A DNA stretch of 64,000 bases, from positions 37,591,719 to 37,655,718 of the forward strand of contig JAYGXS010000003.1 of NCBI GenBank assembly GCA_036362985.1, in the 5' to 3' direction. Of the stretch, positions 10,437 through 24,384 are shown piece by piece; within the stretch, counting starts at the first letter, position 1, and every line of letters starts with the position of its first letter. The stretch is from Ligula intestinalis (taxonomy: Eukaryota; Platyhelminthes; Cestoda; Diphyllobothriidea; Diphyllobothriidae). A program made the position numbers and the translations under genes. Under the pieces are notes generated by a model. It was not told where the DNA came from. It searched no databases and saw nothing but the letters and a program-made list of their open reading frames with translations.

Positions 10437-11350
10437 GCCCAACCATCAGACCCCTCGCCTGCCTTCCCCTTCTCTCTCTCTCTCGTCTCTTACCCGTATC
10501 TCTAAAATCTCTTTGAATGCCCGTTTGGTCTGGTCTGACTCCAGCCGACGTATGTCTGATTCTACGCTTTCTTGGTGGCCCCACCCCCATCTGCACACTG
10601 CTTCTTGGAGTCTCGTGTATAGTTATTCCTTTGCTTTCATCTGATGTTGTCAATTTATCACCTTGCTCGCTTGATCGCGCCCTCTGGACTTGCGTTCCTG
10701 CATCTCAGAGCTAAATGTACATGTTCGGCCACTGCTTCCCCCCCCCCTCCCCTTATCCAGATCTATAAATATACATAAAATGCCTATATCCCCAACATGA
10801 ACCCACACGCATGCACACACTCACGAATCTCCTCCATCAACCGCTGCGGTTAAGTTTGTATAGTGTAAGTCTCTCTCTCTCTCTGCCTCCTTCATGTTTG
10901 CCGGTGTACATGTTTGTGCGAAAATAGCGGTCCCCTGCCTACTAGTTAATGGTAAAGCTGCCTTCTCCCCCTAGTTACTATCTTCGGCTTCTTCCCTTTA
11001 CTTCTCACGGTTCCGTTCTAGCACAACCACTGTTGTTGTCGTTTCGTTACCGCGTGTGCTTTCTTTCTCTCTGACCTGTATAAAACTTGCTTGTTCTTTT
11101 CGCTCCCCTGGACGGACCCAAGTCTTCTGCACCCCTCTGTTCCTTCGGATGGTGTTGCGAAGAGGTCCGCCGCATGTGTGCGTTTTCTTTTGCTGATTGT
11201 TCGCTTTATGTTCTGTTTGAGTTGGTCTCCGAAAGTTTACCTGCACACTCGCACCTCTAGTACACTCCACCATTAACTAACCCACCAAACAACTATATAG
11301 TGTACATTTCATTTGCATGTAGATAAATTCTAATCGCCTATCATCCTGTC
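10437..11350 (+). other. Probable Pumilio 3' UTR and downstream flank
   Basis: Pyrimidine-rich on the plus strand with CT microsatellites near 10470 and 10870. No canonical AATAAA was found, so the transcript end is not fixed; AT-rich AAATATACATAAAA at about 10766 is a weak candidate. Several TGTACAT strings (10708, 10905, 11301) resemble part of a Pumilio site but lack the full consensus. Confidence 0.4.
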
Positions 11351-14300
11351 TTTTTCACCTAAGGATTCACAGCTCTCAGAGTCGGTCAGTCGTAACAGAA
11401 TCGGATCGGTGTCACCAGTTTTTCTATTATGTGTCCGGTTCTTTATGTGGCTGCGTATCTGGGTGGTGCCATGACCCATCCGTTCAATCGTCGAAATCGC
11501 GTTATTCTTACCACGGAATCTGACATACTTCCGCTACTTTTTAGGACCTCTCGTACAGCTAGTGCCCAAGGAAATGAGACCAGGTACCTAGTTTTTCACT
11601 CTAGCTACTGATTGCGGTCATAATCACTGAAGCTAATTCCGGTTCGGATCTGTGGCCTGCTCGGAAGCAGGTTTGTTTGTGTAGCTGACTGGGATAAGTG
11701 AATTAAAGCATTTGAGGACGTGAGCCTTTATATTTCTGACGAAAGACTCCTGCACGAGTCCATAGAGAGAGGTAGCAGCAGCAAAAGGAGGCTGCACTGA
11801 TAGGGACTACAAGCCAATCAGTGATCAGAGACGCAAGTTTGTAACTGACTGCGCAGGGCTCTGTATGCTGATCCCAGATTCATTGAGTTCCCATCCGAGA
11901 ACTGGCGTTAAATTTTATCTTTAACCAATCCACATCACGTGGTAGTTTTTTGTCATCTTTCTCTGCACATTACGATTAGAAGTTCGGGTTCGACGCTGTC
12001 AGACACCTTCAATATCATATTGTCTCTGGGTGTTGATGAGGAGTGATCTTTTTCGAAGTACATGCTGTCCGTGCCTATTTCGCCTTCAAAGGCACTATCA
12101 TGTGGCCCCCTGTGACGCAACGTGCTGTTGGCGAAAGTGGAATAGGGTAGTCCATTACGCTCTATATTTCCGGTATAGGTTCGTGTTTTCTTTCGGAAAA
12201 ACGCATGTATCATAGTTATTTATATTGCTTTCTTGACAGGATTGCTTGAATGATGTTTGAGATACTAACAGAACGTGTTTATCCGTCCGAGCTTTCGATT
12301 TGAAATCTGCCGCTGGAGGTGACATAAGTAACGGCATAATTAGTCTTAGAGGGACCGTTAACTCTTTAGGTCCGATCTTCTTTAGGGATATGTCGATTTT
12401 CCAGTTAGCCAAGTTTTATTTGTACGTCACAGCTTTCTCCAATCTCGTGCAATTATGGTGACTATGGAATTCAGGGCGTAACCCACATGAACGGCATAAA
12501 CACTATTCTGGGGTTATCGTTTTGCGCATCGCACGGTCAGTTTATGTTCGCTTGTGCCCAGCCCCAGCATCCCCCTTATTCTGACCTGCATAATTGTAAA
12601 GGCTCTCGATGCATGCAAACTGTGTTTATGAATGTACCTTTTGCGGCAAAGCTATGGGGACGTATTTTTCGCCTTTAAATTCGCTAGGTAATGATTACAA
12701 ATGTTTGCTGATAGTGTATGTAATAATAGAAAGTCGCAGTGTAAATTCTGCCACACGCGTAAGACGAGCAGCCATTTGCTAACATGTAACTGCGTCCAAT
12801 GTCGTCCTCAGGGTTGACGCCGGCTGCCGGTACGGAGTGTGAGCTCGGCGGCTCGAAGTTTTCGCAAGTTACTATTGCTGTTCCTTGTCAACCACGACGG
12901 CAAGTCGGCTGTGATGTTACAGCCGCGTCAGTCACTCTCATAGCGACGCCGGACGCGCAAACGGAGTGTGTGTGCATAATGCTGTGCGCGTAGGCTTGTT
13001 TACTGTGAGCGTGTGACCATCAGCTACTTAAGTCTACGCAGAGGCCTGGTCTATCATGCCTGCAAGAGTTTCTAGTTTTCAAGGTGCCCTGTCATGCCAG
13101 GTTACAATTCTTTCTCGCTTCCGTGGACTACGACCAGGTTGGCTGGCTGGCCCGCTAGAACTATTTGTGGACGCCCCTCTGTACGTACACCTCTCTTAAA
13201 TGCAGGTCGTGACTCGTCCGCGCTGCAGCTTGGGCAAAGCTTCACAACACTGCGTGTGTATGTGTGTAACCCGGCAGACGGTACATGTCATTCTCACGAG
13301 TCTGCCACAGGTCTGTGGGCGCAGCTTTCTTTCGGGTTTTTGTTTCACAGTGTTGTGGCGAAATTTGTTAACCCTATCTGAGCAGGAATCGCTTTCAGAC
13401 TGCTTTTACGGAGGCTACTTTGCACCGGCTAACGAGTGGAGACGCTAGTCATCCTGAATGCTATGCGAGTTGGTTATGCTTCCCCCTGGAGGGCTGATGT
13501 GTAAAAAACACGTCTTAAGGTGCGAGCACACGACCTCAGCCCTGCCAAAAAGTTCACCTGCATAAATACGGGCCTGACCTGGGGTGAGTTTCGTGGGGTG
13601 GCGTGCATGTATTACTAGCGGAACAGAAGACGCGAGAAGGTTTCACAAAAAAGTGGCGAAAAATAGGAGGGAGGATGATGAAGAAGAAGAGTGGTTTCAT
13701 ATGCCGTGTTAATGCAGACCCCATCTTCGCGAGTGCGACAACATTGCTAGAACCAATGTTGCATATCTGGCGAGAACATTTCCTTTTTCGACCTCATTAC
13801 GGACGCCCACAGGCAAGGGCCAAATAGGCAGTAGGGCCTACTCGGAAGTCAAACGAGTTTTACTCGACGGGGGGCAGACGGCCGTAAAAACTGCAGCAGG
13901 CATCTTTAAAGCCGACAGAATAGTGAACGCAAAGTCCAAGCGATAGGGTGATGTCGCGAACCACTGCCACCAAAACGTAGTTACCGGGAGTCCATTGCAG
14001 TATCCTTTCGACATCACAAACGACCCTATTGGACGCCTTTGGTTCCACCTTCCTCTCTCCAACAAAATATTCACCATCACTGAAAAAAACCAGCCGCCTG
14101 TCAGCATCACGTCCCAGTCTCGGTTCATAATGCTGGAACCTTACCTATCCAGCTGAACGACAACACAGGTCACTACCAGTTGTGCAAACATGGTGTCAAC
14201 TCGTTCGCACTGTGACCGTACATTCTAATCGAATTTGGATTTTATTGGACAGTTCCACCGAATCCAACACAGTGTCTGGCACTGTGGCCAGCACCCTTCA

Positions 14301-16188
14301 CACCTGCCCACACCATACCCGTGCGTTAAGTCATTTGCGTGCGCAAAACAGCAACCAGTAAAGTATCAACCGTCATTCGTATTCACACTCTGCCCCACAT
14401 CCATCTAGTGCATGGAGCTTCGTAACCATATGCGTCCATTACAAAAACTTTCGACCATTTGGGCTACGCTTCCTCTGTGTCGTTCGTCAACGCTGTTTGT
14501 GGCGGTTGAGCTGTGATGGATACTTGTATGTTTGTGTGTGACACTAGGTAGACGGGCAGCGTGATAGATGCGCTGTAACGACACGGGAGCCATGAGTTAT
14601 TCAGGTTGCGCGCCGATAAAAGCTGCCGACCATGGGAGGCGTGATGACACGCCTAGGGATGGCTTCGGCTGCGCCAGCGCCTGATCCCACCTCTGTCTTC
14701 TTGACTGTATCTTGACACTGGGCACAGACGGGTGTGGGAAAAGGGAAGGAGTGCGGCTGACGCCGCGCAAGTCACCGTGCCTCATACTGTTGTGGAGTAT
14801 ACGATTGACATCGTCGAAATCGACGGTCGAACAGTGTGTAGGTAGACTGAGACCAAATGCGTCCAATCTCATCACCAGTCGGTCCACAGGCTCCTAGAGG
14901 TCAGAGATCGATCCAGCTAAAATCAAGCTCGTAGTTTCCTCGCTATAAACAGACAACAGACAGCTGTATACTTCTAAAATGTATTGACAGTGGTGCATTA
15001 GGGCCTTTTCGGCTGGCAGGTAAACACCATCCTATTTGTGATTTGGGTTCGACCGCGCTGCCTGCTTTTTCTTGCAGCCTATAGGACCCTCTTACTTGCG
15101 TGAGGTGGGAGACCCCCAACGGAAGCCCAGTATTTGCACTGTTTTGAGACTGGGTCGTGTGTGGCTGACTGCTCAACTTTCCCGGCTACTGTGCCATCTC
15201 CTGTCCCCCTGATCCACTGTCGTCATGGAAGTAGGATAAGAATTTGGATCGACAAGTACGGTAACTGCAACGCAAGTCTGCTTCCATGTGAACGGATTCA
15301 CGCGCAACTCATGCTGCCTCCATTTCAAGGGGCGGTCGTACATCTTGCCGTTTGCGCTGATCATGCGGTTAACACTGCGTTCGCATCGCCTGAGATTCAA
15401 CGAAAATGTCGACATTAAACCCGTCAATAAAATGGCTTAGTCATGCAGGCTCACATAAAGCAGGCATGCGTGAGAAACCAGGAGTGAACTTGCAAAATTT
15501 GATCAGTGCAGTACAAACGCACCCTTCCGTAATAGATTTGAGCTATGCTTACTGTAAACGTTTGTGTGCCAGGCAGTGTTTGTGTGTGTGTGTGTGATTA
15601 GATATCCTTTTTAGACACGAGGTTGGCATTGATTTTTTGGTGGATAAATTGTGTATAGTTATTGCATTTGTGCGCATGCGCTCGTGCGATGACCTCTGAC
15701 GAATTATGAAGTCGATGCGTGTGCCTTTCAAATCAACCAATCTTTTTGACGGATGCCTTGCGTACGCTTTAACGTTGAAAGGGGGGCAGTATTTTAAACC
15801 ACCAAGACAACGAACTTTGGTACCTTGATCTGGAAGTAGAACACCAGGGAAGTACCATTTAAAACCCTGAAACGTCTGACTTCATACAAAAGTACGGAAA
15901 ATTTCTGTGGATAATTTCGATGTGGTGGACGGCGTCTATTCGACAGAGGCCAAAAATAACAGAAGCAATTCAGTTCAAAGCTGTTCAGCCATTTAAGTGT
16001 TCAAGATAATGAGCGTTTTGAACGTTTGGAAGAAAGACCGCGAATGCTTCGTGTGCCATAGGTTTCCACGCTGACGTAAGCTCAAGCTTGGCTTTCTAAA
16101 GTACCTTATTGATTCCAATGACGTGCATATTTTCAGGAGAAAAAAAACAAACATAGGTTAATCGGATCCAAACTGGTTGTGACTATCG
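11351..16188. other. Intergenic DNA without a supported gene
   Basis: I see no exon or element core here apart from the repeat noted at 14730-14900. Open frames are short and without similarity or splice context. Confidence 0.5.
14730..14900 (+). repeat. SINE-like repeat fragment
   Basis: Shares with 36970-37110 a block around GACATCGTCGAAATCGACGG (there TTCATCGAAATTGATGG), preceded in both by an AGTGCGG-type segment. It is followed by degenerate tRNA-like sequence. Read as a diverged copy of the same interspersed family. Confidence 0.5.
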
Positions 16189-16350
16189 ACAGGTGTTAAG
16201 GCTAAGAAGATTAACCCTAACAGCTACGATCTTCCAGGCCCGGTTCCTTAAGAGAGGAGAGAAGACTGTGGGAAAGGCAGCTTGTTAGGAATAGTGTATT
16301 CTGCAGAAGGATAAAAGCATATATGGAAGGAGTTTTGACTCTTGGATGAC
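16189..16350 (-). repeat. R-family interspersed repeat, copy 1 (3' part)
   Basis: Reverse complement of the R-family 3' end: GGAACCGGGCCTGGAAGATCG, then (A)GCTGTTAGGGTTAA and the CTTAGCCTTAACACC terminus, plus the internal (T)CTGCAGAATACAC block. Compare the plus-strand copy at 21245-21606. Confidence 0.7.
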
Positions 16351-16454
16351 TGCAGTCCAGCTGCCAGGACTTAAATTCCGGAGTGAAGGCAGCTAATGTC
16401 TAGACTAGAGGTCGTGGTGCGACCGTGAGAGGGGCGAAGGCTGGCTAGGCTGGA

Positions 16455-16595
16455 CGCGTGTCCGTTTGTGCATAGGCCCGAGGCACACATGAAAACGGCT
16501 TTCGTGCGCGATCCTATGCTCTGAGTGACCTCATCTGTGGCGTCAAGAGTTAGGAGGTCGTCGGACAGACGCGACCACTACATGTGCGGCATTTG
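16455..16595 (+). repeat. Second repeat type, shared with 31555-31680
   Basis: Shares the blocks GTCCGTTTG, GAGTGACCTCAT, TGTGGC and CAAGAGTTAGGAG, and CGACCACTACA with 31555-31680 in the same orientation. In both places it abuts an R-family copy, so it may be the other half of a composite element. Confidence 0.6.
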
Positions 16596-16599
16596 TTTT

Positions 16600-19500
16600 C
16601 GGCGCGCAAACCGAATAACGCCTGGGCCCCGTGTTGGTCCAGAGCATCTACCGCACGGCCCGTTTAGGGAGCAAAGACGCAGATACACGCACAGACGTAT
16701 GCAGTTTCATCTTCTAGGAAAAGCCTACTTGTGCTCTTTTTAATATGCCTTACCAACAACACTGGCTGTCTCTTTGTGGGTAGTTTTTGGAGCATCAAAT
16801 AATAACTCTGTGCCAAGTGCAGGTAGTGGTACAACCACCCCGTAAATAAAAGTCCGTTCAACTCTTTCTCACTCCTACAAAATGTATTATCATTTGTTCC
16901 TCCAGTGCCTCATTCCATTCAACCTCGTACCCTCGTTCCATAGTCTTCCCATTGACATGGCATCTCCTTGCGCTCACGGTAGTCATAAAAAACGAGGATA
17001 TATTTCCGACGCTAAAGCTTATTGAGGTACTAAATGTAGTTGTCATTTTTATGCGATCTGCTATAGGACATGATTGATGGGCAAAAATACTTAGACACTA
17101 AGATAAATATTTTTGGATCGAACTGATAGCTTTTTAGTGGTTAGGTGGTTGGGTTTAAATACAGGAAATGGCCCAATTTAGATTTAAAAAATGAAGGCTC
17201 TCTCGGAAGCGGGTTGATCGCGCCTAGGCCTTAGCCAGTGCTGTCTGTGACGGTCCCAGTGGACAGCTGTTACGTGGGTTTACAGAGCGATCGTATGCGG
17301 CGTTAGTCAGGCCCGCCGCCAGGTACCATCACGTGATCTGGCGTGAGTCATCCGACGCAGACGAGGCAACGCGTCAAAGTCTTAGTGGCCAATGCGGCGA
17401 TGTGTGTTGTGTGCTGTTGAAGGGGTGGCCTATTCCATGCAGAAAATAGCCGTTTCTGGACTAGGTGAGGAATTGCATGTAGGGTTGGGGGGAGGGAGCG
17501 GTGGGCGGACTGACTGCCACCTGTCGGAATGTCGCGGGTATTAATTATCCAAGTATTTAATTGCGTGGAGGGTCGACCCATTTGTAGAGGGCATTAGCAA
17601 CTTGCGGAGCATGTAATTAAACACTGCCGCTGAACCTTGGTGGAAGGCCATTCAAAAGATTAGGGGGATCGGATGAAAAGCTTTTCAGAAGGACGCAGGT
17701 CTGATGTTTTGAACATGCTGCACATAAAAAAACTCTAAAACAGAAGTGTGCATCTGTTTAATCACAGATATCAGCTCACTGGGATTCGTGAGGAAATTCC
17801 TGAGGCAAAAATTCAAAGAACTTGGCTTACCTTCCTTACTTCATCAAGCCTCGCCGATGCATTTAACTGAACAGGTCGATGGGAGCTTTTGTAATGTCCG
17901 AGCATACTGAGTGCTCTTGGTAGCGTAGCCTTCTGCTAGTTCGGGCCGGCACTCAGTTGTTTGTCTGCGTCCACTGTCTCCTGATTGTCTTTACAGGCTG
18001 AAATTCACTAGAAGTCTTGTTAACCATAACATTCAGCCGACGACTTGGAAAACTTGCATACTCGGTAGTATACAAGGATTTATTAAGGACGTTGAGAACG
18101 AATGGATGACGATCATACACGAGCTTTGCCGCGACATTCCTGAGAAGGTAGAGCTGGAGGCTGCCACCAGGGGAAGGAAGTACTCTGTGGGACCCTCGCA
18201 GGAAGGGTAACTATTGTTCGTAACTGTCTACGGGGGAGTGTGGGGCCGGATGCCGCCACCAGGGAAGGAACAACCAATCTACACCTTATCTGCCAGGACA
18301 CACCACCTACATCCTCCTTGATCATAATCTAAGTCCGCGCGTCGACCGATTCAAACAACCTCCAGTTACCTTGTTCTTCTGAGTCCTACACTGTCATGCT
18401 AGTCATTGGGGGGGCTGAACTTCGAGTGAACCTTTAGTCTCTCTGATTTAGTATACCATCAGTAAGTGTTTCCTGTCCTTCAGTAAACCTATCTGAAAAA
18501 GGCTCTCTAACTGGTCGTAAGGGAGGGCAGAATATTAGTTCCCTTATTTTACATAGGGCCCATTCTCTCAGTTGGTCCAGCAGTCTCGATGCAAAGCTTG
18601 GAACCAGAAAAATTAGTAGGCAAAGGGGACCGGGTGGAAGAGGAGGTCAGTCAGTTTGAACAAGAATGGCGTTTGTTACATTGTACTATCTGCCATTATT
18701 GTCCCTCGGCCGTTTTCCTTGTCAACAAGGACTGAGTACGTCTCGAGCAACTGCACGATACATTATTAGGCGAAGTTCATTTTGAACTAGTTGATTGAAC
18801 TGCTTCACCTTTCTGAGTCTCTACCACTTAAGCATGATCCTGCTCTGACGACATGACCTCTACGCTCAGCTTTTGTGTAGCCAACCTATATGTCCTTGCC
18901 TCCCCTGGGGTAGGTGTGTTCGGGGGAGGATAATAACGTTAAATGACCTAAAGAAGTACAAAATGCACAGTTAAGGAGGGTAGTCTTCCCACCACCACCA
19001 ATACCACTCCTTCTGGCACGGCTCTTGCTGTAGATGGAAGCAAACAGTGCTGGACGCAACGGCCACGACCCAGTAACTGCTTCCTCAGAGGGAACTAGAT
19101 TGTGGCAACCTAAATGTCTTTCCAATGCTGCTTGTGCAGTCCGGTTCGGCTAAAGAAAGTAACAGTCGTTTCGTAGCACGCATTAGGTGGGTTTTTTAGA
19201 AAGTCAGCCAATACGTCTTATCGCACTGGTACCCAGAACGACAGCTGATTAAAGATGAGAAGTTGAAATTGATGCTTCTCAAATGTTCACCATTAGAACA
19301 CAGTTTATGTGCTAGTTGTCATCGTCTCAACAGACGCATATGATACTTTACAGACGAACTCGATGCGAAGTTACCACTGCTTGATCGCTCGTTGGCATTC
19401 ACCTGACTTCCGAAATTGACGGTTGAATCTTTTCCTCAGTAGCATTTCTAGCATCAGTGCTACGTTGCTCTGCAGGTTGACCAGAGCACATTTTTTTTCT

Positions 19501-21244
19501 TTGACTCGACTGGTATATTTTGATCCTTCGATTTTCTTCAAGTTAGTAGTTTTGACCGAAGCATCGAGTGCTTGTATTTCGTCTGCATCCACATGCAGAT
19601 CAGAAGTGATAAGCAAGCAGTACTCCAGACATGAACGTACCGAACTCTGTCCTGGGTTAGATAACAGTAGTTCAAGTAGTGCACCTCATATACCCCTAGT
19701 CCGAACATTCTTTCCTATGGAAACGGTGGCAAAGCGGTTTTATGGATGAGAAGCTAGGATAGGCAGTGTTATATACATTAATAACTGCCATTTGCATTTT
19801 TATTTTAATGTATTTAGAAACGTTGTTGATTCATATCTGTAGCTTTTCTTAATTTGCATTATCGTTTAAAGTACTGCCGAAAAATCTGATTGTCGAAATG
19901 CCGGATGCTCTAAATTCCTGAAAAAACAGAAATGGTGGTTAGGAGGTCGTCTACTTCAATTTACCTGAGGTCTAACTTACCGTTCTCGAGTTAGATTAGT
20001 ATAGTCCGCAGCGTAATGCGCCGCGCACACCATCAATTTACATGTGGAATAACTTACCCCCAGCGGCCACGGGAAATAAATCAACTACATTTTACACTTG
20101 GCACTTACTACTACCAATTTCCTTCACTGTCTATCGTAGTTCTCCACCCCAAAAACCCCTATAACCACCGTTTCCGTAGGACAAAATGCTGGGAATAGGC
20201 GTATATGAGATGCACTACTTGAACTATTTTTGCCCTGCATTAAATTCTAAGATCACCTAACGCAAAAATACAGTTTGAGCATTACCTTCAACCTTGCCCA
20301 ATTAACGACAGTACGACGAATGAGACTTATATTGAGGAGTGCTGTTTTGTCCAGTGTCTTGAAAGGTGAAAAAAACATCCCTTTGGATTGCGTCATATTA
20401 ACAAAGAAGTCTGTGAACACATCAGATCATCAGGAAGTTAAGTCTAATCCCATTGCTTTTTTTCGTAAATTATGTTGCTCTTCCCTTGCTATCGTCTCCA
20501 GGAGAATAACGAAAACAACAGCCAAACTGGGTCACAGGAAGTTCTCGATGATATTCCAAATATTGCAGTTGTGCCCAACGACCTTGACTTTAAAATCTGT
20601 GCACCATTCTATAACTGAACCGATTTTTGTACGAAACGTGTACAACCCATGCCTGAAAGCCTGCGCGTAGTCTGATTTCAGATATGACTTCCTGCATTAT
20701 TCCTACCTTTTCCTGTTATACTTAGTCTGGGCCTCGTGACAGCGTTCTTACTCTCGCTACGCGATCAACATTTGTATCCGCTGGTACAAAAGTACATGCT
20801 CCTTATCCCTGCAAAATGTTGTAAGACTTTCAACTGTGAGGCCGTTGCCAATACATCGATCGCAGTGTGATTTGCGACTGGGTGAAAAAAAAATAGCCGG
20901 AGGTAGTCAGGACTGAGGTAGTTGCTCAGGTGAAATCTAGCTGTCATGCCCAATAGCCGAAAGGCAGTCGGAATCACACAATCGGATGACACAGTCGGTG
21001 CGCTGGCATAACAATAATCATCACAATTATATGTGTAAGAGGTTGTGACGCACTGGCCAGTGGCGTAGACGATCTCATAAAGACAGTCAAATACAGCACG
21101 ATCAGTTCTGTGGTCTACACGGCACCTTTTACTGAGACTAACCTAAACCAAGGGAGGACATGAAACGATAAGTAGGCGACGTACTTGCTTATTCGAATAT
21201 TCAGAGTGTCATTACTTGAGGCTCTTAAACGAGCCGCGTGATAG
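16600..21244. other. Intergenic DNA without a supported gene
   Basis: No gene recognised. A short imperfect direct repeat (GCCACCAGGG.AAGGAA) occurs twice about 90 nt apart near 18160 and 18255. Otherwise I see nothing. Confidence 0.5.
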
Positions 21245-21606
21245 GTGTACAGTGACTAGCTCCATACGAAGTGCACTTGCGAACGCTCGTCGTGACTAAC
21301 TCAAGTCGAAGTGCAATTTCGGAAAGCTAGCTGTTTGCCGGTCTCTGTAATAGCTAATCACAGACCGACTCCCACACGACGTCATGTGACGACTGCCGAG
21401 CAAACATAATTTAAGACGCCGTCCGCTGGCTTGCGGTTGTGCGGGCGTCTGATAGTCATTTTCCTATTGCCTCGTCTCCAATTCATTCTGTGAAGAATAT
21501 ATTCTTCCTACTTCTCTGGCCTTCCCTTAACTTCTCTTTTCTCCTTAGGAACTGGCCTTGGAATATCGCAGCCGTTAGGGTTAAACCTTCGTAGCCTTAA
21601 CACCCC
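21245..21606 (+). repeat. R-family interspersed repeat, copy 2
   Basis: About 360 bp, nearly collinear with 34935-35302. It starts CTAGCTCCATACGAAGTGCA, has an internal AATCACAGACCGACTC block, a pyrimidine-rich segment after GAATATA, then ATCGCAGCCGTTAGGGTTAA and CCTTAACACCCC at the end. No open frame or poly-A tail is present; it is presumably non-autonomous. Confidence 0.85.
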
Positions 21607-23188
21607 TCTATGTGTGTGCTGGATCAACGCGTAGCAGTCGTTATTCGGACTGCGTACCGCTTAGTTTTGAAGTTTGGGTATAACAGCTTGCCCCAAGATC
21701 TAATTTAACCTAGTAATAAACCTCTCAATTTCCCCATTTCATAAACGTATAATCACTGCCACAGACTCCTTCTAAATGGTCGTGTTTTAACTGATGACAA
21801 CCCCGTTCTTCTGTTTAAAACTAATGAAAAATGCTCTTGTTGATTGCTTGATTTTTAACGCCTGTGTTGTAGAGATTTGGCCCCGAAAAAAACGAGGGCA
21901 TTGGCGACATCAGTGAAATAAATATTCCCGTATATGTTGAAAAGCAGTTTAATAACAAGCGCTCAGACATCGGCACAAACACGACCATTTGGCCCTGTCT
22001 GCTGAAGTAACGGCTTAGACGCTTGAAACCCTATGGTGCACGTGACCGCCGCTTTAATTGTGGCATTAGTCACACCCCAACAAAGTTGGACCATACATGA
22101 TCGGGATGGGTTAGCCAAATGCGGGTAGCTGGCGCCTAGCCGGTTTGGTCAAGCACGTTGGTTGCCGCGACAGCTACGTAACTGACCGAGGTGTCTGTCT
22201 GATTGGTCGGCTGCAACTGGTTAATTCGCAAGCTTCTTATTGGCCTGGATTTTGATTGGTCGGCGGCTTATCTCGCAGCTATGACCACGGCGACATCAGT
22301 GCAATCAAAGAGATTTCCGTTTTGAGGCGCCTCGTTTACCTCTACAGGTAGGAGACCTTCAAATTAAATCGGGTAAACCTCTTCCGAAAGGATTGTAGAA
22401 CTTCATTAGCCAAACAGTATCTGACGTACCGTATGAATGGGCAACCTATCTTGAGAGGAGATGTAAAATAACGTGTCCGGACAATCATTACAAACTGCCA
22501 GTGCATGGATCCTCTACTTATTTGGCATAATCTGGTCCGAGTCAGAGATTCATTAGTTTGTCAGCACGCGTCCTAGATGACCGACATTTTTATTCATGAT
22601 GACTGAAAATGAGGTGATCGGTTTGGGATATATCGAACGTTGTGCATTTGCCTTATTAAATTCACGCTGTACGGAAAAAAATTTCGGATACTAAATATAT
22701 TGCTAAGCTATTTTATTAACATGGAACAAGTGCATTATTACTGGATGGAAGTCAACGTTATTGAGTGTTCATAAAACTTCCCTTGTTGAAAACTGTTCAG
22801 AACCAAATCCACGCATTTGTGCATGTTTCACTAGCAGAGAGCATTTAGCAATGCAAAAATGTTTTTCCAAGACAAGCAACATGAACTGGAAACTTGTTTT
22901 TACAGTCGGCATTAACCACATGGGGCAAAATATGAAAAACACCATTAATTTTAGTAAGTCAGACTTCATTTCTTCTGTAAAAATTCTAGAAGCTGTAGTT
23001 TGTAAGACCGTCGACGGACGGGTTAACCCGGACCTCCTCTCAGGATGAAGAGTCATTCTGCAATGGCTCCTTCCGAAGGTGGTTTCTATGACACTCGCAG
23101 TCAGTTGGGATATAAGCCGTTCCCTTGTTGTTTGTGTGAAATCCTGTTCCATTGTGCGAGGAACAGGCGCGTGTGGCAGGCTTAGAGG
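21607..23188. other. Intergenic DNA without a supported gene
   Basis: Nothing recognisable beyond short open frames without similarity. Confidence 0.45.
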
Positions 23189-23272
23189 GGTCTCATAGCT
23201 TAGTTGGCTAGAGCGTTGGCTGCAGCAAATATTTCCTCTTGCTGGCGTGCGTTCGAAGTCAACCGAGGTCGC
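23189..23272 (+). repeat. tRNA-like sequence, probable SINE head
   Basis: An A-box-like TAGCTTAGTTGGCTAGAGCG is followed after about 45 nt by a B-box-like GCGTTCGAAGTC, the spacing of RNA polymerase III internal promoters. The anticodon arm and acceptor pairing are poor, so this is read as a tRNA-derived SINE head or tRNA pseudogene, not a working tRNA. Confidence 0.5.
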
Positions 23273-24245
23273 CGAGGTATTAAAACCCGATTAAATGAAT
23301 GCGGACTTTTTACCGCATAGACAGTTGCTGGGGCCAAATCTCAACACGCTTGTTTATCAATTTTCACTGTGAATGCGTTTTCACACCGCTCAAATTCGGA
23401 CTGACCAACACCAGTAGCAGAAGAAGAGACAAACTCCAGCCCCTCAAGTTCCGTCTTCCATTCGGTTCATCACGGCCCACTGGCTTCAAATCTCCCAGTG
23501 GTGTCAGGTGAACGCCAAGACGTACTCTGGAACGTCAACACCGTGAACTGTCGTTCTGACCTTTAGGTGTCCAAATGCAGCATGGTGGAAATCACGCAAA
23601 AGACGATCCTGCTGCGAGTTGCCCTCCTCCGCATCACAATTGCCATTAATTGGACAGCGACGTATTTTACCCAAAGAACAATGTTTTCAAATAGGCCGAA
23701 CCACTCAAATTCGGCCTCCACATCTTTATCCTTCCAATATTAGCCGAGCTTAACATATTTGTTCACGCACGTGTGTTTTCTGAACGCCGTTACGGGTCTT
23801 CAAGCGTGTGGTCCAAAATATGCCTCCTTGTTTTCATTCTCGACGTGTGTCCTGCAGTTTGCGTTATGGAGCAACACAGGATGAGTGAGGACAAATTCTT
23901 TTATGAGAGATAGCTTTGTGCGTATGATGACATGCATTCTGGCAGTCAGCAATACATGATAGAATGTCCAACGCGAAACAGCAAAACAGTGGCATGTGTC
24001 CGTGAGAGAGAGATACACAACGTCTCGAGTTTTTTACAATTGGGTCAAATCAACTTAAGCAAAACTGCCAAACCTCCTGATAATAAAGTCAGCAGAGTAG
24101 TCATTCTGGTAGATTCTAGATGATTGTTTAGGCAATCTTGCTTGGGCAGTCGGCTTGCGGTCCCGCATTGGTGGATTCCATAAGAGCGGTAAAGTTGGAC
24201 GGGAAATATCGACCTAAGTGTGATTTAAATCATGGCGCAAGATAG
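23273..24245. other. Repeat-like DNA without a gene
   Basis: May include the body of the preceding SINE-like unit. The pieces near 23400 and 23700 share a short TCAAATTCGG(A/C)CT motif. No coding region is supported. Confidence 0.35.
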
Positions 24246-24327
24246 GGCGTTTATAACTCAGGCGTTAGAGCGTCGGCTTCCGGTAAAGGCCCTTTCTACT
24301 ATGCGGGTTCAAATCCCACCGAAAGCC
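24246..24327 (+). tRNA. tRNA-like gene or pseudogene, degenerate
   Basis: 82 nt with tRNA geometry: acceptor arms GGCGTTT and GAAAGCC pair at six of seven positions, D-arm ACTCAGGCGTTAGAGC, and T-arm GCGGGTTCAAATCCCAC with four of five pairs. The anticodon stem around GGCTTCCGGTAAAGGCC is irregular, so any anticodon assignment is unsafe. It is more likely a tRNA-derived SINE head or pseudogene than a functional tRNA. Confidence 0.4.
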
Positions 24328-24384
24328 TCGAGTGTTTCACAAGTTGATCAATGTTTTTGAGAAGAAGAATTATCGAAAACTGGA